DNA of 64,000 nt, from positions 1 to 64,000 of the forward strand of contig JAFTQG010000038.1 of the NCBI GenBank assembly GCA_017462915.1, in the 5' to 3' direction. Shown piece after piece: positions 1 to 6,412 of the stretch. The translations under genes and the position numbers were made by a program. How positions within the stretch are numbered: position 1 is the first letter of the stretch; each line of letters begins with the position of its first letter. The notes under the pieces are model-generated. The model made no database searches. It was not told the origin of the DNA and worked only from the letters and a program-made list of their open reading frames with translations. The DNA comes from Prevotella sp. (lineage in GTDB: Bacteria > Bacteroidota > Bacteroidia > Bacteroidales > Bacteroidaceae).

Positions 1-207
1 GAGTTCACCCTTGGAGTTCTCTGCCAGCATGTCCACCCGGTTGTACTTGTCGTACTCTTCCTCCTGGTTGCTTTCGCTCTCGAGCATCCTCACGATGGTT
101 ATCTTCTCGTCCAGCAGAGTGGTGAGAAGTCCTTCAAGGACGGCGAAGTTCGCCTTGTCGCGCAGCAGGCGTTTCATAGCCCAGTCGAATCGTATGTAGC
201 TTGCCAT
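1..207 (-). CDS. Rpn/PD-(D/E)XK family transposase-like nuclease, 5' part only
   Basis: The window cuts this gene: only its first 69 codons are present, reading leftwards off the edge from ATG at 207. The start MASYIRFDWAMKRLLRDKAN is the characteristic N-terminus of the Rpn / PD-(D/E)XK putative transposase family (recombination-promoting nucleases), which is abundant in Bacteroidales, often in many copies per genome. The catalytic residues lie beyond the edge, so integrity cannot be judged. A Bacteroidetes-type promoter lies 28 bp upstream. Family assignment is by remembered similarity of the N-terminus. Confidence 0.75.
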   Translation of the reverse strand, partial: MASYIRFDWAMKRLLRDKANFAVLEGLLTTLLDEKITIVRMLESESNQEEEYDKYNRVDMLAENSKGEL

Positions 208-234
208 AATAACGGGGATTTATGATTGTGTCTA

Positions 235-265
235 CAAAAATACTATAAAAACTTTGTTTATCAAG
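235..265 (-). promoter_or_regulatory. Promoter for the Rpn-family gene
   Basis: Read on the minus strand there is CTTG, a 19-nt spacer, then TATTTTTG, matching the Bacteroidetes consensus TTTG-N19-21-TAnnTTTG. It ends 28 bp upstream of the ATG at 207. Confidence 0.55.
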
Positions 266-299
266 CGAATAGATGTATTATTTTAGTTTTTTTTTATAA

Positions 300-500
300 T
301 GGAGACTGCAGAGGGAACGGAACTATTTGATTAAGCGAGGGCAGAAGAATCCTGGTTATTATGCCGAGCGTGAAAATAGTCGGCAGAAAGCCAACTATTT
401 GATTAAGCGAGGACAGAAGAATCTCGGTTATTATGCCGAGCGTGAAACCCAGCGGTCGCTGGCCGAGGGGGAAGGCAATAGTCGGCTGAAATCAAATTAA
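300..500 (+). pseudogene. Coding relic with two in-frame 72-bp repeats
   Basis: A frame open from 300 to the TAA at 498-500 has no ATG and follows an in-frame stop at 297. It holds a 55-bp sequence twice (321-375 and 393-447) with a 72-bp period, i.e. exactly 24 codons. Both copies translate to NYLIKRGQKN(P/L)GYYAERE, and the differences are few. A shorter motif (AATAGTCGGC) recurs at 375 and 477. An open repeat frame without a start suggests the tail of a lost gene rather than random sequence; it could be the repetitive C-terminus of a relative of the neighbouring nuclease family. The 208-561 gap holds nothing else that I can support. Confidence 0.4.
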
Positions 501-561
501 AGCATGTAGCTATATTTCATGGGGATATTGGACAGCAGTGCATAACGGTATATGCCTGTTA

Positions 562-1692
562 CTACTCTCCTGTGCGGAATTCGGAAGGAGATATGCCGCG
601 GTGTATCTTGAAAAATTTTGCGAGCGCAGCCTGTGAGGGGAAACCGTACTCGATGGAAATCTCCTGTACGGTCTTGTCTGTGGAGCGGAGAGACGCCTCT
701 ATCTCTTTCAGCAGATAGTCGGCGATGATGTGTTTCGGACTGTTGCCTGTGATATAGCGTGTGATTTCGGCAAGATAACGTGGAGTGATGTTCAGCAGTG
801 AGGCATAGAATGCTGTGTCTCTGGATTCCTTGCAATGCGCTGTCACCTGCTCCATGAAGCGGTTGTACAGTTCCATCTTTCTAAGGCTGTGACTTGTGGA
901 ACTGATAGAGTATACCACCTGACACCTTATATATTTGTGTGCGGTAGATATGGCAGTGGGGATATCGTCTCCCATTGCCAGTCTTGTAGCGATGGCCGAC
1001 GACAATGTTCCTCCTACGCCGTGCAGTTGCCAGCCTTCTCTATTGGGTGATGTGAAGAACTGTGGAGGCTCTTTGCTCCCGGCGATGTCGAGGAGACCAG
1101 TGACAAGTCCTTCTGTGCAGTGTCCTCCACGCAGGAATACAGCCTTCGGTCCCATGTCGAGGATGCATGATGCTGTTTCCTGCATATCGGCATTGCTGTC
1201 TATGCTTTTCCCGAAAAGACGCTCAGCCTCGTTGCATTTGAGGACGAGGACGCTTGTTATCGGGAACAGCAGACGTGTGTATTCCTTAATGGTGTCGGCG
1301 TCCATGAGTTCCTCTCCTCGCGAAGAGAGAAATCCTGGTGCACAGACGATATGTCGGCAACCGACAATTTCGTCTCTTATGGCCCGTATGACATTCCTTT
1401 GCCGTATCATTCCAGCCTTCACGGCTTTCGGACGTACATCCCGCAACACGGCCTCCAGTTGTCCAGTGACAATCTCTTCGGGAAGGTCGTAGATGTTGCT
1501 GATGCCTTGTGAGTCCTGCGACGTGATGGATGTTATGGTGGAGAAGGCCATGCCTCCCATGGCTGATATGGTCCTTATGTCAGCCTGTATGCCTGCTCCG
1601 CTCGTGCTGTCGGAGCCGGTGATTGTCAATATGGGAGTAAGATGTTTGGACAAGAGATGTGGGTGAAAAGGCAAGTGGGCGGATATGCCCAC
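562..1692 (-). CDS. ThiD-like (HMP kinase fold) / AraC-type HTH fusion, likely transcriptional regulator
   Basis: Residues about 20-265 match hydroxymethylpyrimidine(-phosphate) kinase ThiD: ITGSDSTSGAGIQADIRTIS near 24-43, AVKAGMI near 90-96 and GVGGTLSSAIA near 225-235. Residues about 290-374 are an AraC-family HTH pair ending in the usual ...GFPSQAALAKFFKIHRGISPSEFR signature. Canonical ThiD has GTGCT with a catalytic cysteine; here Gly228 is at that place, and the usual DPV motif reads APG (118-120). The kinase is therefore probably a ligand sensor rather than an enzyme. The ATG at 1692 falls inside a terminator hairpin; the in-frame TTG at 1653, just before SKHLTPILTITGSD, is a likelier start. 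The gene lies downstream of the fucP-type gene on the same strand. The ligand (HMP, HMP-P or another small molecule) is unknown. Confidence 0.8.
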   Translation of the reverse strand: MGISAHLPFHPHLLSKHLTPILTITGSDSTSGAGIQADIRTISAMGGMAFSTITSITSQDSQGISNIYDLPEEIVTGQLEAVLRDVRPKAVKAGMIRQRNVIRAIRDEIVGCRHIVCAPGFLSSRGEELMDADTIKEYTRLLFPITSVLVLKCNEAERLFGKSIDSNADMQETASCILDMGPKAVFLRGGHCTEGLVTGLLDIAGSKEPPQFFTSPNREGWQLHGVGGTLSSAIATRLAMGDDIPTAISTAHKYIRCQVVYSISSTSHSLRKMELYNRFMEQVTAHCKESRDTAFYASLLNITPRYLAEITRYITGNSPKHIIADYLLKEIEASLRSTDKTVQEISIEYGFPSQAALAKFFKIHRGISPSEFRTGE

Positions 1693-1702
1693 TTGCCGGA
1701 GT
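1670..1702 (-). terminator. Intrinsic terminator between fucP and the ThiD-AraC regulator
   Basis: An 11-bp perfect stem GGCAAGTGGGC (1670-1680) / GCCCACTTGCC (1687-1697) with a 6-nt loop; read leftwards it is followed by TTTTC. It lies just after the fucP stop and so probably separates fucP from, or limits read-through into, the regulator. Confidence 0.6.
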
Positions 1703-1717
1703 CTGGATTTTTACGGT

Positions 1718-3088
1718 TTATATTGCACGCTTCGTTACGCGGTAGCCGTATGTCGCCACAACGCAGAAGCATATAAAAGGCAGTATGAAGGATATGTTTA
1801 CGGCAGGCATACCGAAGAGTTCGCCCTTATCGATGATTGATGCCTGCAGCGGAGGGAGGACGGAGCCTCCGAGAATTGCCATGATGAGTCCTGCCGCTCC
1901 GAACTTGGCGTCTTCGCCCATCTTGTCAAGGGCGATGCCGTAGATGGTCGGGAACATCACACACATGGTGAACGATGTTGCCACGAGGCAATAGAGACCT
2001 CCGCGGCCTGTATTCGTTATCGCTCCGATGATGAGCAGGGCGGACAGTGTTCCGAGGATGCGGAGAAGATTGCCCGGCTTGATGTATTTTAGGAGATATG
2101 TGCCGACGAAACGTCCTATGCAGTGGCTTCCCATGGCTATGATGTTGTAGCCCTGGCTAAGTACCTCGGCGTTCTTCTCTGTCATCGGACCGGAAGTGTC
2201 TATGCCGAGAATGCCACCGATGAAATGCTCAAGTGCCGTATAGTCGCCTTCGGCAAGGAGTAGGCGTGTGCCGTACTGGATGATGAATGTCCAGCACATT
2301 ATCTGCGCTCCGACATAGCAGAACTGTGCCAGCACGCCTTCACGATAGTGGTGGGTATGCCATAGACGGCGCATGGTCGGTCCGAAGTTGATGTCATGAC
2401 ACTGGTCTCCGTTTTTCGGCATCTTTACACATGCAAAGATTATCAGCATACATACGATTACGAGTCCTATGGCGAGATATGGGCCAATGAGCACGGAAAG
2501 GTCGCTGTCGCGTAGTACGGCAAAATCTTCATCAGAGAGATTGGCGCGCTCTTCTGTAGACAGAGGGTTGAGACGGTTCTGTATGAATGTCATTGCCACG
2601 AACATTCCGCACAGTGAGCCTACAGGATTGAAGGCCTGCGCCATGTTAAGGCGGCGTGTGGCGTTCTCCTCCGGTCCCATGGTCAGGATATAGGGATTGC
2701 AGGAAGTTTCAAGAAAAGACAGGCCGCAGGTGAGGATGAAATATGCAAGGAGGAAAGGAGGGAACATGCCTATCATCTTGGCAGGGAAGAAGAGGAGCGC
2801 TCCGAGTGCATAAAGCCCGAGGCCGAGCATGATGCCGGCTTTGTATGAATACTTGCGTATGAACATTGCCGCAGGAAATGCCATGCAGAAATATCCGCCA
2901 TAGAACGCTACTTGCACCATGGAGCCTTCCGTGACGCTCATTCTGAAAATCTTGGAGAATGCCTTGACCATCGGGTTCGTGATGTCATTGGCAAAGCCCC
3001 ATAATGCGAAACAGCTTGTGACGAGTATGAACGGTACAAGCATACTGACTCCATTGGATGTGAGGAGTCCTGTCTTTTTCTTTTCCAT
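1718..3088 (-). CDS. fucP: FucP-type MFS sugar:H+ symporter (L-fucose permease family)
   Basis: A 456-residue inner-membrane carrier with 12 hydrophobic segments. It has FucP-family landmarks: FALWGFANDITNP near residues 28-39 and FLETSCNPYI near 125-134. Asp35 and Glu127 probably occupy the places of E. coli FucP Asp46 and Glu135, the proton/substrate-coupling acids (alignment from memory). Bacteroidetes FucP relatives also move glucose, galactose and other substrates, so specificity is inferred from context: the divergent neighbour is Fkp, which converts L-fucose to GDP-fucose. The leader is unusual: about 200 bp of 8-bp tandem repeats end 3 bp before the ATG, and a 22-bp-phased palindrome array lies farther upstream. 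Confidence 0.8.
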   Translation of the reverse strand: MEKKKTGLLTSNGVSMLVPFILVTSCFALWGFANDITNPMVKAFSKIFRMSVTEGSMVQVAFYGGYFCMAFPAAMFIRKYSYKAGIMLGLGLYALGALLFFPAKMIGMFPPFLLAYFILTCGLSFLETSCNPYILTMGPEENATRRLNMAQAFNPVGSLCGMFVAMTFIQNRLNPLSTEERANLSDEDFAVLRDSDLSVLIGPYLAIGLVIVCMLIIFACVKMPKNGDQCHDINFGPTMRRLWHTHHYREGVLAQFCYVGAQIMCWTFIIQYGTRLLLAEGDYTALEHFIGGILGIDTSGPMTEKNAEVLSQGYNIIAMGSHCIGRFVGTYLLKYIKPGNLLRILGTLSALLIIGAITNTGRGGLYCLVATSFTMCVMFPTIYGIALDKMGEDAKFGAAGLIMAILGGSVLPPLQASIIDKGELFGMPAVNISFILPFICFCVVATYGYRVTKRAI

Positions 3089-3090
3089 TA

Positions 3091-3290
3091 TTTGGTGGTT
3101 TAGTTGTTTGGTTATTAGTTGTTTAGTTGTTTAGTTGTTTGGTTGTTTAGTTGTTTGGTTGTTTAGTTGTTTGGTTGTTTAGTTGTTTGGTTGTTTAGTT
3201 GTTTAGTTGTTTGGTTGTTTAGTTGTTTGGTTGTTTAGTTGTTTGGTTGTTTAGTTGTTTGGTTGTTTAGTTGTTTGGTTGTTTGGTTTT
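3091..3290. repeat. 8-bp tandem repeat (GTTTAGTT/GTTTGGTT) abutting the fucP start
   Basis: About 24 units of GTTTAGTT and GTTTGGTT alternate across this stretch with very few deviations (for example ATTAGTTG near 3113). On the fucP strand it reads as an A/C-rich run ending CTAAACCACCAAATA directly before the ATG at 3088, so it would be transcribed as the fucP 5' untranslated region. Such a satellite is prone to copy-number change by slippage. Confidence 0.9.
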
Positions 3291-3326
3291 GTGAGGAATA
3301 GTCGGAATAGCCGGGATAGATACTGC
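3291..3326. repeat. GGAATAG/CGGAATAG 8-9-bp mosaic unit
   Basis: GAGGAATAGTCGGAATAGCC followed by GGGATAGATACTGC lies next to the 8-bp satellite. Its reverse complement, TATCTATCCCGGCTATTCCG..., matches the segment at 20947-20986 (TATCTATTCCTGC...CGGCTATTCCGGCTATTACC), which is also followed by an AACAACTAAACAAC stretch. The two loci therefore share a composite repeat in the same order and orientation. Confidence 0.6.
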
Positions 3327-3332
3327 ATCCAA

Positions 3333-3411
3333 CCGTGACCTTTCGCCTGATGAAGGGTGACCTTTTATTGTGTAGACTGTCACCCTTTACAGTGTGAAGG
3401 GTGACGGTTTT
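3333..3411. repeat. 22-bp-phased palindrome array, element A
   Basis: GTSAC pentamers lie at 3335, 3357, 3379 and 3401, exactly 22 bp apart. They are cores of boxes resembling AAAGGTSACCTTT (for example GGGTGACCTTTT at 3355-3366 and CTGTCACCCTTT at 3377-3388), while the sequence between cores varies. It sits in the fucP-fkp divergent region. Three similar elements lie at 19294, 31650 and 43536. Confidence 0.85.
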
Positions 3412-3511
3412 GCTGTCATGGTGTATTGAGGTCTTGCTGTACAGCTGTCGCATCGTGTCAAGACAGCGTATCGTCGCATTACGGTCATGTCGTATACGGC
3501 AAGTCTGACTG

Positions 3512-3519
3512 CAAAGGTA
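3512..3519 (-). promoter_or_regulatory. Candidate fucP -7 box
   Basis: Reading leftwards, TACCTTTG matches the Bacteroidetes -7 element, but no good TTTG lies 19-21 nt upstream. If used, the fucP leader would be about 420 nt and would contain both the phased array and the 8-bp satellite. Confidence 0.4.
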
Positions 3520-3592
3520 ATAAATAATAATGAAAAACGGAAAATGAAAAACGGAAAATGATATTCAGAGGTGTAAAGTTTTGTACTTTTCC

Positions 3593-3623
3593 TTTGTTTT
3601 TACGAGAATTATTATTAATTTTG
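3593..3623 (+). promoter_or_regulatory. Promoter for fkp-murF/alr
   Basis: TTTG (3593-3596), 19-nt spacer, TAATTTTG (3616-3623): a full Bacteroidetes promoter 29 bp upstream of the fkp ATG. A 12-codon reading frame starting at ATG 3643 (MTVNEEIAFSAT) overlaps the fkp start in another frame; whether it is translated is unknown. Confidence 0.75.
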
Positions 3624-3652
3624 CGAGAAAATATCAACTAATATGACTGTCA

Positions 3653-6412
3653 ATGAAGAAATTGCTTTCTCTGCCACCTAATTTGGTGGGATGTTTCCAT
3701 GATATAACTGGACTGTCTAAGGATGAATGGTTCTGTACAAATGACCCTGTAGACCAGAAACTCGGTTCTGGAGGCGGAACGACATGGGTCTTGGACTCTT
3801 GTCCGGACACCTTCCGCAATGAAAAGAAAATCATACTCCATGCCGGTGGACAGAGCCGTCGTCTGCCTTCGTATGCACCATCGGGCAAAATTCTCACGCC
3901 GATACCTGTCTTCCGCTGGGAAAGAGGACAGAAACTCTCACAAGACCTGCTGTCGTTGCAGTTGCCGCTGTATGAGGATATAATGGCTAAGGCTCCAGCG
4001 TCATTGAAGACAATGATTGTCAGCGGTGATGTCTTTATCCGTGCCGTGAAGCCGTTGCAGGATATTCCTGAGGCAGATGTCGTGTGCTACGGCTTGTGGC
4101 TCAATGATGATATTGCAAAGGACCATGGTGTATTCGTGTCGGACAGGAATACGCCTAACGTGTTGAAATACATGCTTCAGAAGCCGTCGATACAGACTCT
4201 CCACGATGTGCAGAAAGACCATTATACGCTTGTTGACATAGGTATATGGATACTTTCCGACAGGGCAGTCGAGGTATTGAAGGCGAAGAGCCGCAAGGAT
4301 AATGCCAAGGACGGTGAGTTCAACATCCGGGAGTACGACTTGTACAGCGAGTTCGGATGCGCATTGGGTGCAAATCCTTCAGAACCGGATGATGAGGTAG
4401 GAAAGCTTTCGGTGGCTATCCTTCCTTTGCCGGGAGGAGAATTTTATCATTACGGCACTACTCCAGAGCTCCTGTCGTCAACATTGGCAGTGCAGAATAT
4501 CGTTGTTGACCAGCGTGAAATCATGCACCGTGACAGAAAACCACATCCGTCAATGTTCGTGCAGAATGCCGATATAAGGATGAAACTGCATGAGAATAAT
4601 ACGAATGTATGGATAGAGAACTCTGTTGTCGGTGCAAAATGGACTTTGACAAACTGCAATGTCATTACCGGTGTCCCGGAAAATGACTGGGAGATAAGTC
4701 TTGAGCCGGAGCAGTGTGTCGACATTGTGCCTATGGGCGAGAAGGAATGGGCTGTGCGTCCATACGGATACAGGGACAAGTTTGCCGGGAAAATGCAGCA
4801 GGAACCTCTGTTCCCGATAGTCGATAGTATTGACGATATGGGCAAGGTGCTCCGCTTTATGCTTGGCATTTCAGATGAAGGCAAGACTCTGTTTGAGTCT
4901 GCAAAGAAGGTCAGTGCGGAGGGTATCTCTGCCACGGCAAATCTTCTCAGGCTTGCAAAGCAGAGGAAGATGCTGAGAGCGCGCAACTGGTCTGCCATAG
5001 CGGAGAACCATGAACACTCTGTATTCTATCAGGTCAATTTGTACGACGCCGCACGTGAGTTTGCAGACAGCAATATCCCTTTGACAAAAGAGATAGGAGA
5101 AGAGAATCCTTTGCTCACACGTATCCATGACGCGATGTTCCGTTCGGAAGTGGAACGGTTGAAGGCAAATTGTGCAACAGTCGGTCAGGATGTTCTCTTA
5201 AATAAGGCAAAAGACTGGGATGCACAGGCTTTCAGACTGTTGCAGCAGGGCTTGACAGAGCCGATGCTCGTAGAGAGGCAGTCGCCGAGAATGTCCGTCT
5301 ACGGTGACCAGATAGTATGGGGACGCTCTCCTGTACGCATAGACCTTGCCGGAGGATGGACAGACACCCCTCCTTATTGTCTGATGGAAGGCGGTGCCGT
5401 GGTGAACATCGCCATAGACCTTAACGGCCAGCAGCCTATTCAGGCGTATGTCCGTCCTTGTAAGGAGAAACATATCGTGATGAGGAGTATCGATTTGGGA
5501 GCTTCGGAGACGATAACCACATACGAGGGACTAAAGGATTTCCACCGTGTCGGCAGTCCTTTCTCCATCCCTAAGGCAGCCCTTGTGCTGTGCGGCTTCC
5601 AGCCTGGCTTCTCCACCGAGACCTATGCCTCTCTTGAACAGCAACTTGATGATTTCGGATGTGGCATAGAAGTGACATTGCTCTCTGCCATCCCAGCCGG
5701 CAGCGGACTTGGCACGAGCAGTGTATTGGCATCCACGGTGCTCGGTGCGCTGAATGATTTCTGCGGACTTAACTGGGACAAGAACGAAATAGGGCGAAGA
5801 ACCCTCGTGCTGGAGCAGTTGCTGACAACGGGAGGAGGATGGCAGGACCAGTTCGGAGGCATACTCCACGGTGCCAAGCTCCTTACCACAGAACGTGGTT
5901 TCGGGCAGAATCCGCAGGTGCGCTGGATGCCAACGACGATATTCACACAGCCAGAGTACAAGGCTTGCCATCTGCTCTATTACACAGGCATTACACGTAC
6001 GGCGAAGACTCTCCTTGCGGAGATAGTGCGGAGGATGTTCCTGAACCACGGTGATGAGCTTCGCCTGTTGCGCGGAATGAAGCAACATGCCCATGACATG
6101 TATGAAGCTATCCAGGCAGGTAATTTCAATCTCATGGGACAGCTTGTGGCAAAGACATGGCAACAGAACCAGATGATAGATGCCGGCACGAATCCTGACG
6201 GTGTGCGTGTATTGACGGATATGGTGGATGAACTATGCCTCGGATACAAGCTCCCTGGAGCCGGCGGTGGCGGTTACCTGTATATGGTGGCGAAAGATCC
6301 GGAGGCTGCGGCACTTATCAAGCAGCGCCTGCAACAGAATCCGCAGAATAAGAATGCGCGTTTCGTCGACATGACGATAAGCGAGACAGGACTTCAAGTA
6401 AGTAGATCATAA
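3653..6412 (+). CDS. fkp: Bifunctional L-fucokinase / L-fucose-1-phosphate guanylyltransferase (Fkp)
   Basis: The 919-residue cytoplasmic salvage enzyme phosphorylates L-fucose and then makes GDP-L-fucose, the donor for fucosylated surface glycans and glycoproteins. The N-terminal half is the guanylyltransferase (HAGGQSRRLPSYAPSGKILTP near residues 64-84); the C-terminal half is a GHMP kinase (WGRSPVRIDLAGGWTDTPPY near 556-575, AIPAGSGLGTSS near 682-693, KLPGAGGGGYLYMV near 863-876). Length and sequence agree closely with Bacteroides fragilis Fkp (949 residues). It overlaps murF-alr by one base (TAATG), implying coupled translation. No fucose isomerase or aldolase is nearby, so salvage rather than catabolism is indicated here. 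Confidence 0.97.
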   Translation: MKKLLSLPPNLVGCFHDITGLSKDEWFCTNDPVDQKLGSGGGTTWVLDSCPDTFRNEKKIILHAGGQSRRLPSYAPSGKILTPIPVFRWERGQKLSQDLLSLQLPLYEDIMAKAPASLKTMIVSGDVFIRAVKPLQDIPEADVVCYGLWLNDDIAKDHGVFVSDRNTPNVLKYMLQKPSIQTLHDVQKDHYTLVDIGIWILSDRAVEVLKAKSRKDNAKDGEFNIREYDLYSEFGCALGANPSEPDDEVGKLSVAILPLPGGEFYHYGTTPELLSSTLAVQNIVVDQREIMHRDRKPHPSMFVQNADIRMKLHENNTNVWIENSVVGAKWTLTNCNVITGVPENDWEISLEPEQCVDIVPMGEKEWAVRPYGYRDKFAGKMQQEPLFPIVDSIDDMGKVLRFMLGISDEGKTLFESAKKVSAEGISATANLLRLAKQRKMLRARNWSAIAENHEHSVFYQVNLYDAAREFADSNIPLTKEIGEENPLLTRIHDAMFRSEVERLKANCATVGQDVLLNKAKDWDAQAFRLLQQGLTEPMLVERQSPRMSVYGDQIVWGRSPVRIDLAGGWTDTPPYCLMEGGAVVNIAIDLNGQQPIQAYVRPCKEKHIVMRSIDLGASETITTYEGLKDFHRVGSPFSIPKAALVLCGFQPGFSTETYASLEQQLDDFGCGIEVTLLSAIPAGSGLGTSSVLASTVLGALNDFCGLNWDKNEIGRRTLVLEQLLTTGGGWQDQFGGILHGAKLLTTERGFGQNPQVRWMPTTIFTQPEYKACHLLYYTGITRTAKTLLAEIVRRMFLNHGDELRLLRGMKQHAHDMYEAIQAGNFNLMGQLVAKTWQQNQMIDAGTNPDGVRVLTDMVDELCLGYKLPGAGGGGYLYMVAKDPEAAALIKQRLQQNPQNKNARFVDMTISETGLQVSRS

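Noticed and set aside
562-1692. Frameshift joining two separate genes (thiD and an araC gene)
   Set aside because: The fusion is continuous in one frame, with no stop or slippery site between the domains.
3098-3290. CRISPR-like array
   Set aside because: The units are 8 bp long without unique spacers, so this is a simple satellite.
3235-3453. Minus-strand reading frame of 72 codons
   Set aside because: It is a translation of the 8-bp satellite and phased array A; no family similarity.
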